Below, one piece after another: positions 51,225 to 59,512 of a stretch of 64,000 bases of DNA. Location of the stretch: contig NZ_CP097800.1 in NCBI RefSeq assembly GCF_000612545.2, positions 1,922,001 to 1,986,000 of the forward strand. Reading direction: 5' to 3'. The translations under genes and the position numbers were made by a program. The notes below the pieces were generated by a model. That model did not search any database. It saw only the letters and a program-made list of their open reading frames with translations, and was not told the DNA's origin. This DNA is from Streptomyces sp. PCS3-D2 (lineage in GTDB: Bacteria > Actinomycetota > Actinomycetes > Streptomycetales > Streptomycetaceae). Each line of letters begins with the position of its first letter. The first letter of the stretch is position 1.

Positions 51225-51875
51225 TCAGGCGTGGTTGACGGGAAGGACGTCCGGGGAGAGGGCTCCGGCCTGGGCCGAACCACTCGTCATGCGGCGGCGG
51301 TGGTGCCGGCGGCAGAGGACCTCGTAACCGATCTCCCCCGCCGGGCGGTTGACGTCGCCGACGACGACCTGGGCACCTTCGACCACCATCTCGCCTTCTA
51401 TCGTCCGGGCGTTGTGCGTGGCTCGGGCTCCGCACCAGCACAGGGCTTCGACCTGGAGCTGCTCAATGCGGTCGGCCAGCTCGATCAGACGCTGAGAGCC
51501 GGGAAACAGCTTCGTACGGAAGTCTGTGGTGATGCCGAAGGCGAACACGTCCATATCGAGGTCGTCCACGATCCGGGCCAGTTGGTCGATCTGCTCGGGA
51601 GCGAGGAACTGCGCCTCGTCCACGATCACGTAGTCCGCCTTGCCGCCCGTGGACAACTGGTTCACGAGGTACGCGTACAGGTCCATGCCTTCGGTGGCCT
51701 CGACCGCCTCCGTCACCAGGCCCAGGCGCGAGGAGAGCTTGCCCTCGCCCGCACGGTCGTCGCGCGTGAAGATCACACCCTGGAGCCCGCGGGCCGACCG
51801 GTTGTGCCCGATCTGGAGCGCCAAAGTACTCTTCCCGCAATCCATGGTGCCGGAGAAAAATACCAATTCGGACAT
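51225..51875 (-). CDS. tdk: Thymidine kinase
   Basis: A 216-residue type II thymidine kinase that salvages thymidine to dTMP. P-loop GTMDCGKST (residues 9-17), lasso region FGITTDF, and zinc ligands in ALCWCGARATHN and EVLCRRHH. The C-terminal tail is Ser/Gly-rich. The start ATG overlaps the stop of a 46-codon upstream ORF (TGATG) that repeats the first 17 codons of this gene, so its translation may be coupled to that relic. Confidence 0.95.
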   Translation of the reverse strand: MSELVFFSGTMDCGKSTLALQIGHNRSARGLQGVIFTRDDRAGEGKLSSRLGLVTEAVEATEGMDLYAYLVNQLSTGGKADYVIVDEAQFLAPEQIDQLARIVDDLDMDVFAFGITTDFRTKLFPGSQRLIELADRIEQLQVEALCWCGARATHNARTIEGEMVVEGAQVVVGDVNRPAGEIGYEVLCRRHHRRRMTSGSAQAGALSPDVLPVNHA

Positions 51876-52015
51876 CAGAGGAGGGTGACCTTTCGGGGCG
51901 GGCAGACCGTGGGGCAGCGATGGTCGGCGGCCCCTGCGTGAGATGGCGGATTCCTCAGCGAGTTGGTGCTCTTTCCGCAGTCCATCGTTCCGGAGAAGAA
52001 CACCAGCTCGGGCAT
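51875..52015 (-). pseudogene. Truncated thymidine-kinase copy (tdk relic) in front of tdk
   Basis: A 46-codon frame beginning MPELVFFSGTMDCGKST, identical to the start of tdk at 16 of 17 residues including the P-loop, then diverging into unrelated sequence (NSLRNPPSHAGAADHR...). The DNA of the shared part differs at many third positions, so it is not a recent copy. The similarity also extends upstream of the start (CCTTTCGGG in both). The frame stops exactly at the tdk ATG (TGATG). Most likely it is the residue of an ancestral tdk displaced by the present one. Confidence 0.75.
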
Positions 52016-52076
52016 GGGAAGTACGGACCTTTCGGGTCGTGGGCGGATCGGGGGCGGCTCGGCGAGCGGGGACCGG

Positions 52077-53279
52077 TCAGGTGCGGATTTCGAGGAGCGG
52101 TACGAGCTGTTCCGCGGCAGTCATGGAGCCGTGCATTCCGGCGAGGGCCGACTCGTTGGGCTCGTTGCGGGAAGCGGTGATCGCGACGTCGGCATGGGCC
52201 GCCGCGACCACGTCGCCGATCCGGCCGAGGACACGCTCGTCGCACTCCCCCGGCGGACCGAACCAGCCCAGCTCCAGGGCCTCCTCGCGGCTCGCGACCC
52301 AGAAGCGGTCCCCGAGCACCTCGCGCCACACGGTCAGCACGTCGGCTTCCGCGCCCGGCACCGCGTACACGTGCCGGGCGCGGCCCTCGCCGCCGAGCAG
52401 GGCGACACCCGCGCCCAGTTCCCAGTCCTCGTCGAAGTCGATCCGGGCGTCCTCGTCGAAGGGGACGTCGACCATGCCGTGGTCGGCGGTCACGTACAGC
52501 GCGGTGCGCGGCGGCAGCTGCTCCGCGAGCCGCTGGACCAGCCGGTCCACGTACATCAGCTGCCCGCGCCAGGCGTCCGAGTCCACGCCGTGCCGGTGGC
52601 CGACCCCGTCGAGCTCGCTGTAGTAGGTGTAGACGAGCGAGCGGTCACCGGCCGCGAGGCGTTCGGCGGCCACGTCCATCCGCTCCTCACCGGTCATCCG
52701 GCCCAGGAAGGTGCCGCCGCTGAGTGCCACCTTGGTCAGCGGGGTGGTCTGGAAGGCGGGCGAGGACACCTGGGCGGTCGCCACGCCCGCCCTGTCGGCC
52801 TCCTGGAAGACCGTCGGGTACGGCTGCCACGGCTTCGGCGGCGTCCACGGGTGCCAGCGGAGCTGGTTCATCAGCTCGCCGGTGGCCGGGTTGCGCACGG
52901 CGTAGCCGGGCAGGCCGTGGCGGGCCGGCGGCAGCCCGGTGCCGACGGAGGCCAGCGAGGTGGCGGTGGTCGCCGGGAATCCCGCGGTGATCGGGCGCCC
53001 GGTGCCGCCGCGCGAACTGCCGAGGAGGGAGGCGAGGTAGGGCGCCTCGTCCGCGTGGGCCTTGATCTGCTCCCAGCCCATGCCGTCGACGAGGAACACA
53101 CAGTTGCGGTCGGCCGGGGTCAGCTCGGCGATGGCGGGGGCGTAGCCGGGCACGCCCTGCCCGGCCACGAGCGTCGGCAGCAGGTCGGCGAGCGACCCGG
53201 CACCGTACTCCGGGACGGGTGCGCCGGCCAGGTCCAGCAGCTCCGGCTCGGTCCAGTCCTGCGGTGCGGAATACACCAT
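52077..53279 (-). CDS. Nucleotide pyrophosphatase/phosphodiesterase (alkaline-phosphatase superfamily)
   Basis: A 400-residue metal-dependent hydrolase. The metal and nucleophile residues are in CVFLVDGMGWEQIKAH, FPATTATSLASVGTGLPPARHGLPGY (Thr nucleophile), YYSELDGVGHRHG and VTADHGMVDVP. It likely hydrolyses nucleotide or phosphodiester bonds. The start overlaps the DUF5998 stop (ATGA), so the two are coupled. As I recall, an equivalent gene adjoins thymidine kinase in other Streptomyces. Confidence 0.88.
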   Translation of the reverse strand: MVYSAPQDWTEPELLDLAGAPVPEYGAGSLADLLPTLVAGQGVPGYAPAIAELTPADRNCVFLVDGMGWEQIKAHADEAPYLASLLGSSRGGTGRPITAGFPATTATSLASVGTGLPPARHGLPGYAVRNPATGELMNQLRWHPWTPPKPWQPYPTVFQEADRAGVATAQVSSPAFQTTPLTKVALSGGTFLGRMTGEERMDVAAERLAAGDRSLVYTYYSELDGVGHRHGVDSDAWRGQLMYVDRLVQRLAEQLPPRTALYVTADHGMVDVPFDEDARIDFDEDWELGAGVALLGGEGRARHVYAVPGAEADVLTVWREVLGDRFWVASREEALELGWFGPPGECDERVLGRIGDVVAAAHADVAITASRNEPNESALAGMHGSMTAAEQLVPLLEIRT

Positions 53280-53878
53280 CAGCGGGCGGAGGTGGCGGAG
53301 GTCGCCGCGGTCGCCTCGGAGAGGGCCTGCGCGAAGAGCAGGGTCTGGCGCACCGCCTCCGGTCCGTCGCCGGCCTCGCTGACCCGCAGGCTGAGGTCGT
53401 CGGCGGTGGAGTTGCCGGTGTAGCCGTGGTCGGAGTCGCAGTTGGGGTCGCCGCAGGCGGCCGGCTCCAGATCGATCCGCGAGACCGCGCCCCAGCCGAT
53501 GGTCAGGACGACCTCACGGGGCAGGGTGCCGGGGGTGTAGGACTCCGGGTTGGCGACGACGCGGCTCAGCACCACGGAGGAGATGCTGGAGAGCTTGACC
53601 GACTCGGTGGAGGTGGTCGCGTACGGGGACGGGGACCCTGCGTCGGCGGCCTGCTCGTCGGTGTGGCTGACGATGAAGCGGTTGCCGGTCAGGACCAGCA
53701 CGGTGACGTGGCGGCGCACCTCGTTGGAGTCGAAGGTCGTCTCCTGGTGGACCAGGTACGACGCGATCGGCTCGCCGCCCACCGCGGCCTCCACCGCCTC
53801 GGCCACGAGGGCCGGGTAGTAGCCGCTGCGCTCGATCGCCGTGCGCAGCCCCTGGGTCGTCGTACCGGATTTCGCCAT
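53279..53878 (-). CDS. DUF5998 conserved actinobacterial protein
   Basis: A 199-residue protein (GTTTQGLRTAIERSGYYPALVAEAVEAAVGGEPIASYLVHQETTFD) with a beta-rich core (HVTVLVLTGNRFIVSHTDE) and a possible metal-binding loop CGDPNCDSDHGYTG. Its C-terminus is Ala/Ser/Thr-rich. Unknown function; coupled to the phosphodiesterase gene. Confidence 0.85.
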   Translation of the reverse strand: MAKSGTTTQGLRTAIERSGYYPALVAEAVEAAVGGEPIASYLVHQETTFDSNEVRRHVTVLVLTGNRFIVSHTDEQAADAGSPSPYATTSTESVKLSSISSVVLSRVVANPESYTPGTLPREVVLTIGWGAVSRIDLEPAACGDPNCDSDHGYTGNSTADDLSLRVSEAGDGPEAVRQTLLFAQALSEATAATSATSAR

Positions 53879-53945
53879 GGGGTCAATGGTAAGGCCCCCC
53901 GGGTGCCGTCATGCCGCGCCGTACCCGCCCGGTGGCCGTACCCAC

Positions 53946-56735
53946 TCAGTAGCTGGGGAGGGTCCGCGGCCCGAGATCGCTCCGGACGGGCGGGTGGGCG
54001 ACCTGGACGGTGGCGCTGAGGACGGAGACCCCCTCGACGCCGGCGACGACGGGCTCCAGGCTGACACCGATCACCTCGGGATGGTCGTCGACGAGCCGGG
54101 ACAGCCGCAGGAGCACGTCCTCCAGGGCGGGGGTGTCGACCGGGTCGCTGCCCCGCCAGCCCAGGAGGAGGGGTGCCGCCCGGATGGACCGGATCAGTCC
54201 GGCGGCGTCCCGGTCGGTGGCCGGGACCAGCCGGTGGGCGGTGTCGCCGAGCAGCTCGGAGGCCACCCCGGCGAGCCCGAAGGACAGGACGGCGCCCGCG
54301 GCCGGGTCGATCACGGACCGGACGACGGTGTCGACGCCCCGCGGCACCATGGTCTGGACCACGGGCCGGAGCTCGGCCGGCTTGCCCAGGGCGTCGGTGA
54401 GCTCCTCGTACGAACGCCTCAGCTCGGCCTCGCCCGTCAGGTCGAGCCGTACGCCGCCCAGGTCCGCGCGGTGGCGCAGGTGCGGGGCGGTGGTCTTGAG
54501 GGCGACCGGGTAGCCCAGGACGGCGGCCGCCCGGACGGCCGCGTCGGGACTGGGTGCGGGAAGGGTGGGCAGGACCTGGATGCCGTAGCGGGCGAGCAGT
54601 TCGCGGGCGTCCCCGTCGCTCAGGGTCAGTACGGCCCCGCCGTCGACGTCCGCGAGCAGGGCGGCGAGCTGGGTCGCGGCGCCTGCCTCGTCGATGTCCT
54701 CGTACTCGGGGACCTGGCCGGCGTCGGCGAGGGCCCGCCGCCACTGGCCGTAGCGCACGGCCTCCGCGACGGCCTTCACGGCGCGCTCGGCGGCGGGATA
54801 GCTGGGGATCCGCTCCGGGTCGGCGGTGGCGGGAGCGGTCGCCGCCAGGGCGGCCGGGGTCCAGGGGCTGTCCCCGGCGGAGCGGTCCGGCGACTCGGCG
54901 GTGGGTCCGCGGGTCGCGGACAGGGCCCGCACCAGCTCGGCCAGTTCCACGTGCACGACCGCCACGGGCTTGCCGGGAGCCCCGGCGACCGCCTCACGGA
55001 GCGCGTCGGCCAGGTCGTCGGCGAGGGCGTGCTCGCTGACCCACGGAATGGCGGTGACGACGACTGCGTCGCAGTCGTCGGAGGCGAGGGCGGCGGCCAG
55101 CGCGGTGCGGAAGTCCTCGGGGGAGGCGGCGGTCGTCAGGTCCAGGGGCGGCAGCGGCTTCAGGCCCTGGTTCAGGCAGGCGTCGTAGGTCAGGACCCCG
55201 AGCGACTCGGAGTTGCCGAGGATCGCGATCCGGGGGCCGGCGGGCAGCGGTTGCGAGGCCAGCAGCAGGCCCACGTCCACCAGCTCGGTGACCGTGTCGA
55301 CCCGGATCACGCCGGCCTGCCGCAGCAGGGCGGAGACGGTGTCCTCCGACAGCCGGGTGCCGGGGACGACGTGCCCGGCGGGGGTGTGCCGGCCGCCCTT
55401 GGCGACGACCACCGGCTTGACGGCCGCCGTCCGGCGGGCGAGGCGGGTGAACTTCCTCGGGTTGCCGAGGGTTTCGAGGTACAGCAGGGCGACGTCGGTC
55501 GCTTCGTCCTCGTACCAGTACTGGAGGATGTCGTTGCCGGAGACGTCGGCACGGTTCCCGGCGGAGACGAAGGAGGACAGGCCTTCGCCGCGCCGGAGCA
55601 GCGCCGAGAGCAGGGCGATCCCGATGGCCCCGGACTGCGTGAACAGACCGGTCCGGCCGCGCACCGGCATCGGTGCGGGGGTGAGCGAGGCGTTGAGCTC
55701 CACCTCCGGGGCGGTGTTGATCACCCCGTAGGCGTTGGGTCCGATGAGCCGCATCCCGTACGAGCGCACCTGCCGCAGCAACTCGCGCTGGCGGGCCAGT
55801 CCGGCCGGGCCACTGTCCCCGTATCCGGCGGAGAGGACGACGAGCCCCTGCACGCCGTGTTCGCCGCAGGCCGCGACCGCGTCGGGGACCCGGTCGGCCG
55901 GGACCGCGATCACCGCGAGGTCGACGGGGGCGCCGATGTCCCCGACGGAGCGGTAGGCCCGCACCCCGTCGAGGAGGTCGCGCGTGACGGCCTCGTTGAC
56001 GGCGTAGAGGTGTCCGTGGAAGCCGCTGTCGCGCAGGTTGCGCAGCGCGGCCGCGCCCACGCCCGCGCCGGACCGGCTGACGCCGACGACGGCCACCGAG
56101 CCGGGGGCCAGCAGACGCTGCACGGAGCGGGCCTCGGCGCGCTGTTCCCGGGCGCGCTGCACGGCGAGCGACTCGGCGGTGGGTTCGAGGTCGAGGGTGA
56201 GGTGGACGGAGCCGTCCTCGAAGCTGCGCCGCTGCTCGTAGCCGACGTCCGTGAACACCTTGATCATCTTGGTGTTGGCGGGCAGCACCTCGGCGGCGAA
56301 CCTACGGATGCCGCGCTCGCGGGCCACCGCGCCGATGTGTTCGAGGAGTGCGGAGGCGACCCCGCGGCCCTGGTGGGCGTCCTGCACGAGGAAGGCCACC
56401 TCCGCCTCGTCGGCGGGAGCGGAGGCGGGTCGGCCGTCGGCGCCGATGCGGTCGTAGCGGACGGTGGCGATGAACTCCTCGCCGACGGTCGCGGCGAGGC
56501 CCACCCGGTCCACGTAGTCGTGGTGGGTGAAGCGGTGCACGTCGCGGGCGGAGAGGCGGGGGTAGGGCGCGAAGAAGCGGTAGTACTTCGACTCCTCCGA
56601 GACCAGCTCGTAGAAGCTGACGAGCCGGCCGGCGTCCTCGGTGGTGATGGGCCTGATCCGGGCGGTGCCGCCGTCGCGGAGGACGACGTCGGCTTCCCAG
56701 TGGGCCGGGTAGGACAGGTCCGACTCTATGGTCAT
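53946..56735 (-). CDS. GNAT acetyltransferase-acyl-CoA-synthetase fusion (Pat-like)
   Basis: A 929-residue protein. An N-terminal GNAT domain (about residues 17-175; acetyl-CoA loop VQDAHQGRGVASALLEHI) is followed by a CoA-binding domain (about 200-330: VAVVGVSRSGAGVGAAALRNL), a succinyl-CoA-ligase-like domain and a C-terminal ATP-grasp domain. At the site where active NDP-forming synthetases have SHTG the sequence reads PGTRLS, so the phosphohistidine is missing. That fits Pat-type lysine acetyltransferases, where this part is regulatory. Probable targets are acyl-CoA synthetases. The GNAT-first order is as seen in Streptomyces homologues. Confidence 0.88.
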   Translation of the reverse strand: MTIESDLSYPAHWEADVVLRDGGTARIRPITTEDAGRLVSFYELVSEESKYYRFFAPYPRLSARDVHRFTHHDYVDRVGLAATVGEEFIATVRYDRIGADGRPASAPADEAEVAFLVQDAHQGRGVASALLEHIGAVARERGIRRFAAEVLPANTKMIKVFTDVGYEQRRSFEDGSVHLTLDLEPTAESLAVQRAREQRAEARSVQRLLAPGSVAVVGVSRSGAGVGAAALRNLRDSGFHGHLYAVNEAVTRDLLDGVRAYRSVGDIGAPVDLAVIAVPADRVPDAVAACGEHGVQGLVVLSAGYGDSGPAGLARQRELLRQVRSYGMRLIGPNAYGVINTAPEVELNASLTPAPMPVRGRTGLFTQSGAIGIALLSALLRRGEGLSSFVSAGNRADVSGNDILQYWYEDEATDVALLYLETLGNPRKFTRLARRTAAVKPVVVAKGGRHTPAGHVVPGTRLSEDTVSALLRQAGVIRVDTVTELVDVGLLLASQPLPAGPRIAILGNSESLGVLTYDACLNQGLKPLPPLDLTTAASPEDFRTALAAALASDDCDAVVVTAIPWVSEHALADDLADALREAVAGAPGKPVAVVHVELAELVRALSATRGPTAESPDRSAGDSPWTPAALAATAPATADPERIPSYPAAERAVKAVAEAVRYGQWRRALADAGQVPEYEDIDEAGAATQLAALLADVDGGAVLTLSDGDARELLARYGIQVLPTLPAPSPDAAVRAAAVLGYPVALKTTAPHLRHRADLGGVRLDLTGEAELRRSYEELTDALGKPAELRPVVQTMVPRGVDTVVRSVIDPAAGAVLSFGLAGVASELLGDTAHRLVPATDRDAAGLIRSIRAAPLLLGWRGSDPVDTPALEDVLLRLSRLVDDHPEVIGVSLEPVVAGVEGVSVLSATVQVAHPPVRSDLGPRTLPSY

Positions 56736-56920
56736 GCGCCTACCTTACGGCCGGACCGGGCCGGACAGCGCTCGCGCGGCGCAGGAGACAAGAAGTGACA
56801 AAACGGTGCAAGCTGGGGAGCGTCGGCGAGCGGCGGAATTCAGGCCGAAGGTCGGTCGGAGCATGCGGGATGCCGTGAGAGACTGGTCTAGACAACCGTA
56901 AGAACCTGAAGGGCATCACC

Positions 56921-57202
56921 ATGGCAGAGCGCCGCGTCAACGTCGGTTGGGCCGAGGGCCTGCACGCTCGTCCCGCCTCGATCTTCGTCCGTGCGACGAC
57001 CGCTTCCGGCGTCCCGGTGACCATCGCGAAGTCCGGCGGCGACCCCGTCAACGCCGCCTCCATGCTGGCGGTACTGGGCCTGGGCGCCCAGGGCGGCGAG
57101 GAGATCGTCCTCGCCTCCGAGGCCGAGGGCGCGGAAGCCGCACTGGACCGCCTCGCGAAGCTGGTCGCCGAGGGCCTCGAAGAGCTCCCCGAGACCGTCT
57201 GA
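56921..57202 (+). CDS. ptsH: HPr, phosphocarrier of the sugar phosphotransferase system
   Basis: A 93-residue HPr. Active-site H15 lies in GLHARPAS; the Ser site for regulatory phosphorylation is at about S47 in NAASMLAVLGLGA. It carries phosphate from enzyme I to the sugar EIIA proteins. Divergent from the acetyltransferase gene and followed by a strong hairpin. Confidence 0.96.
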   Translation: MAERRVNVGWAEGLHARPASIFVRATTASGVPVTIAKSGGDPVNAASMLAVLGLGAQGGEEIVLASEAEGAEAALDRLAKLVAEGLEELPETV

Positions 57203-57236
57203 GACCCTTCGGGTTCACCCCGCACCCCGCGTACGG

Positions 57237-57268
57237 CGAAGCCGCGGCCCCACGGGGTCGCGGCTTCG
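57237..57268. terminator. Hairpin after ptsH
   Basis: CGAAGCCGCGGCCC (57237-57250) pairs with GGGTCGCGGCTTCG (57255-57268), 13 pairs plus one G-T, around a CACG loop. It lies 35 bp after the ptsH stop codon. Confidence 0.8.
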
Positions 57269-57439
57269 GCGTGGTGCGGCGCCCGGGCCGAAGAGACCGG
57301 CCCCGGGGAAATTCCGCCCGGCGAAAAGCGGCCGACCCGACCGCATCGCGCGGCATTCCGTCCGCTCCACACAATTCGGCCGGGCATATTGAATCGCGCA
57401 CCGAATTCGCGCGATTCCGTCCTTTGTATACGGCTCTTG

Positions 57440-58117
57440 TTAATGCCGTAGGCTCGACATGTTTACGGCAGGTTGCGAAGTGCTCACCGCCGGGCGCTGC
57501 CGCAGCCGGTGCGCGGCGGCCGCCCGGTCGGCGTGGACCGCGGCCAGCGTCCGCGCCCGCTCGGCGTCCCCGCGGGCCACCGCGTCCACGATCGCGCCGT
57601 GCTCCGCCCAGGACTCCGCAGGCCGGGCGGGCGCCTCCACCACGAACATCCACGCCACCTTGTGCCGCATCTGCGTGAGAAGCGCGATCAATCCGGGGCT
57701 TCCGGAGGCCTGCGCCAGCGTCTCGTGGAACCAGCCACCCAGCGCCCGCAGGTCCTCACCCTGGCCCCGCCTGGTTCGCTCCTGGCCGAGCCTGACCAGC
57801 CCCCGCAGCACCTTGAGGTGCGCGTCCGTGCGGCGCCGGGCGGCCCTGGCCGCGGCCAGCGGCTCCAGCAGCATCCGCAGCTCCAGCAGATCCGCCGCCT
57901 CCTGGGCGGTCGGTTCGGCCACACAGGCCCCCGCGTGCCGCCGCGTGGTCACGAAGCCCTCGGACTCCAACGTCCGGAGGGCTTCGCGGACCGGGACGCG
58001 CGAGACCCCGTACCGGCGGGCCAGCACCTCCTCGGTCAGCCGACCGCCCGGTTCGAACACCCCGGAGACGATGTCGTCGCGAATTGCCGTGCATACCGCG
58101 TGCGCAGGAATACGCAA
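57440..58117 (-). CDS. GntR-family transcriptional regulator (FadR subfamily)
   Basis: A 225-residue regulator. The winged helix (about residues 8-72: GRLTEEVLARRYGVSRVPVREALRTLESEGFVTTRRHAG) is followed by an all-helical FCD ligand domain (LLELRMLLEPLAAARAARR ... HETLAQASGSPGLIALLTQMRHKV). The TTG start at 58117 is supported by GGAGGTTCG just upstream; a longer ATG frame has no such site. The ligand is unknown. It converges on ptsH, and its possible involvement in carbon control is only positional. Confidence 0.88.
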   Translation of the reverse strand: MRIPAHAVCTAIRDDIVSGVFEPGGRLTEEVLARRYGVSRVPVREALRTLESEGFVTTRRHAGACVAEPTAQEAADLLELRMLLEPLAAARAARRRTDAHLKVLRGLVRLGQERTRRGQGEDLRALGGWFHETLAQASGSPGLIALLTQMRHKVAWMFVVEAPARPAESWAEHGAIVDAVARGDAERARTLAAVHADRAAAAHRLRQRPAVSTSQPAVNMSSLRH

Positions 58118-58246
58118 GACCGAACCTCCGTCTAATTCCGACCGCCAACCCCCGTGCGCGCAGCCGCGCACACAACGACTCTATTGCAGCACAGCAAAAT
58201 TTCGAGAGCGGGCAGGAATCCGAAACATTGCACCGAAGCACAAAAA

Positions 58247-58282
58247 CACGAAGACCCCGGCTCGGGAGGCGGGGTCTTCGTG
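58247..58282 (-). terminator. Intrinsic terminator after the M23 peptidase gene
   Basis: A 13-bp perfect stem (58247-58259 with 58270-58282, arm CACGAAGACCCCG) followed on the minus strand by TTTTTG, a classical U-tract that is rare in Streptomyces. It ends transcription of the M23 gene. Confidence 0.85.
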
Positions 58283-58325
58283 GAGCTGTGCTTCGTGCGC
58301 CGGGCCCGACGGGCCGCGCGGAGGG

Positions 58326-59126
58326 TCAGAGGCTGACGCCGTGCGAGCGCAGGTACGCGATCGGGTCGATGTCCGAGCCGTACTGCGAGCCGGTGCGGGC
58401 CTCGAAGTGCAGGTGCGGGCCGCTGGAGTTGCCGGTGGAACCCGACAGGCCGATCTGCTGGCCCGGGGTGACCTGCTGGCCGACGGTGACGTTCAGCGAG
58501 GACATGTGGCCGTACTGCGTGTAGGTGCCGTCGTTGTGCTTGATCACGACGTTGTTGCCGTACGCGCCGCCCCAGCCGGCCTCGACGACCGTACCGAAGC
58601 CCACCGCGTGGACCGAGGTGCCGGACGCGGCGTGGAAGTCGATGCCGGTGTGGCTGCCGGAGGACCACATGCCGCCGCCCGCCCGGTACTGGGTGCTGAC
58701 GTAGGAGTCGTCCAGCGGCGAGACGAAGGTGTTGAGGCGCTTGCGCTCCTCCTCGCGCGCGGCGCGCTCGGCGGCCTCGCGCTCGGCCTTCGCCTTGGCC
58801 TCGGCGAGGCGCTTGGCCTCGGCGGCCTGCTGCTTGGCGGCGGCCTCGGCCTGCTCCTGGGCGGCGGCGTGCTCGGCGGCGCGCTGCTGGGAGACGGCCT
58901 GGTCGGTGATGTCGCCCGCAAGGTCCTCGGCGACGAGGACGGCACCGAGCCCGTTCTCCGGTGCGGAGCTGCTGTGGTTGTCCGCGGCGAAGGCCGGGGC
59001 GGCGAGGGAGCCGACCACACCCGTGGTGGCGATCGCGGCGATACCGGCGTAGCCGGCGGTCTTCTTGCTCAGGCGGCTGGAACCACGGTGCTTGCCGGTA
59101 CCAGCGGGACGACTGCCAAACGCCAT
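58326..59126 (-). CDS. Secreted M23-family (LytM-type) cell-wall peptidase
   Basis: A 266-residue exported enzyme. The signal peptide (about residues 1-48) ends in APAFA/AD. An Ala/Glu/Lys-rich coiled coil (about 75-130) precedes the M23 domain with both zinc motifs, HTGIDFH and HLHFE. It cleaves peptidoglycan cross-links during growth or spore development. Its mRNA leader is a c-di-AMP riboswitch, so synthesis should fall when c-di-AMP is high, as known for Streptomyces cell-wall hydrolases. Confidence 0.93.
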   Translation of the reverse strand: MAFGSRPAGTGKHRGSSRLSKKTAGYAGIAAIATTGVVGSLAAPAFAADNHSSSAPENGLGAVLVAEDLAGDITDQAVSQQRAAEHAAAQEQAEAAAKQQAAEAKRLAEAKAKAEREAAERAAREEERKRLNTFVSPLDDSYVSTQYRAGGGMWSSGSHTGIDFHAASGTSVHAVGFGTVVEAGWGGAYGNNVVIKHNDGTYTQYGHMSSLNVTVGQQVTPGQQIGLSGSTGNSSGPHLHFEARTGSQYGSDIDPIAYLRSHGVSL

Positions 59127-59149
59127 GAAGGGTTTGATCCTTTCCTTCC

Positions 59150-59310
59150 TTCTCGCCTACCGGGTTAGCTGACGGGTTCGGAGCAGGAAGGTCTCCTACG
59201 GACTTCCTCTTGCGAGGGGGTCCGATTCACCCCAGGGACTGATGTGGGTCCCCGGCTCCCCAGGCTCGCGCCTGACGGGGACTCGGCGATCGCTGTCCGG
59301 TGCCGCGGGT
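59150..59310 (-). promoter_or_regulatory. ydaO-type c-di-AMP riboswitch in the M23 gene leader
   Basis: On the minus strand the leader shows the ydaO consensus blocks in order: GGAGCCGGGGACCCA, CTGGGGTGAATCGGACC, and then CCGAACCCGTCAGCTAACC followed by CGGTAGGCG. These blocks form the two ligand-binding halves. It ends about 25 bp before the M23 ATG. In Streptomyces this element switches off cell-wall hydrolase genes when c-di-AMP is bound. Boundaries are approximate. Confidence 0.93.
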
Positions 59311-59437
59311 GCGGCGGGCACAACTGACGGACAGCACGCCTGACGCTAGGCGGATCATCAGTCAATCGCCAAACAGACGCGCCTTTTTGTTGCGTACGCC
59401 ACACCACATACAAGCAACCTCACCACTAAACGGACAA

Positions 59438-59470
59438 AAGGGGTTCCGGCGGTTTCCGCCGGAACCCCTT
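59438..59470 (-). terminator. Intrinsic terminator after the M16 operon
   Basis: A 15-bp perfect stem (59438-59452 with 59456-59470, arm AAGGGGTTCCGGCGG) with a 3-nt loop, followed on the minus strand by TTTTG. It lies about 40 bp after the stop of the second M16 gene and upstream of the M23 promoter. Confidence 0.85.
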
Positions 59471-59512
59471 GCCCGATGCGTCAGTTGCCCGTCATTCCGG
59501 GCGCCCGCGGCC

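Noticed and set aside
51130-51238. Coding-like plus-strand tail (NTIQLLDALDDDSTLTTEEA... then FFVRRG and stop) between cutA and tdk
   Set aside because: The amino-acid usage looks protein-like and could be the end of a lost gene. However, it has no start, is only about 35 codons in an intergenic gap, and matches nothing I recognise, so it is not called a feature.
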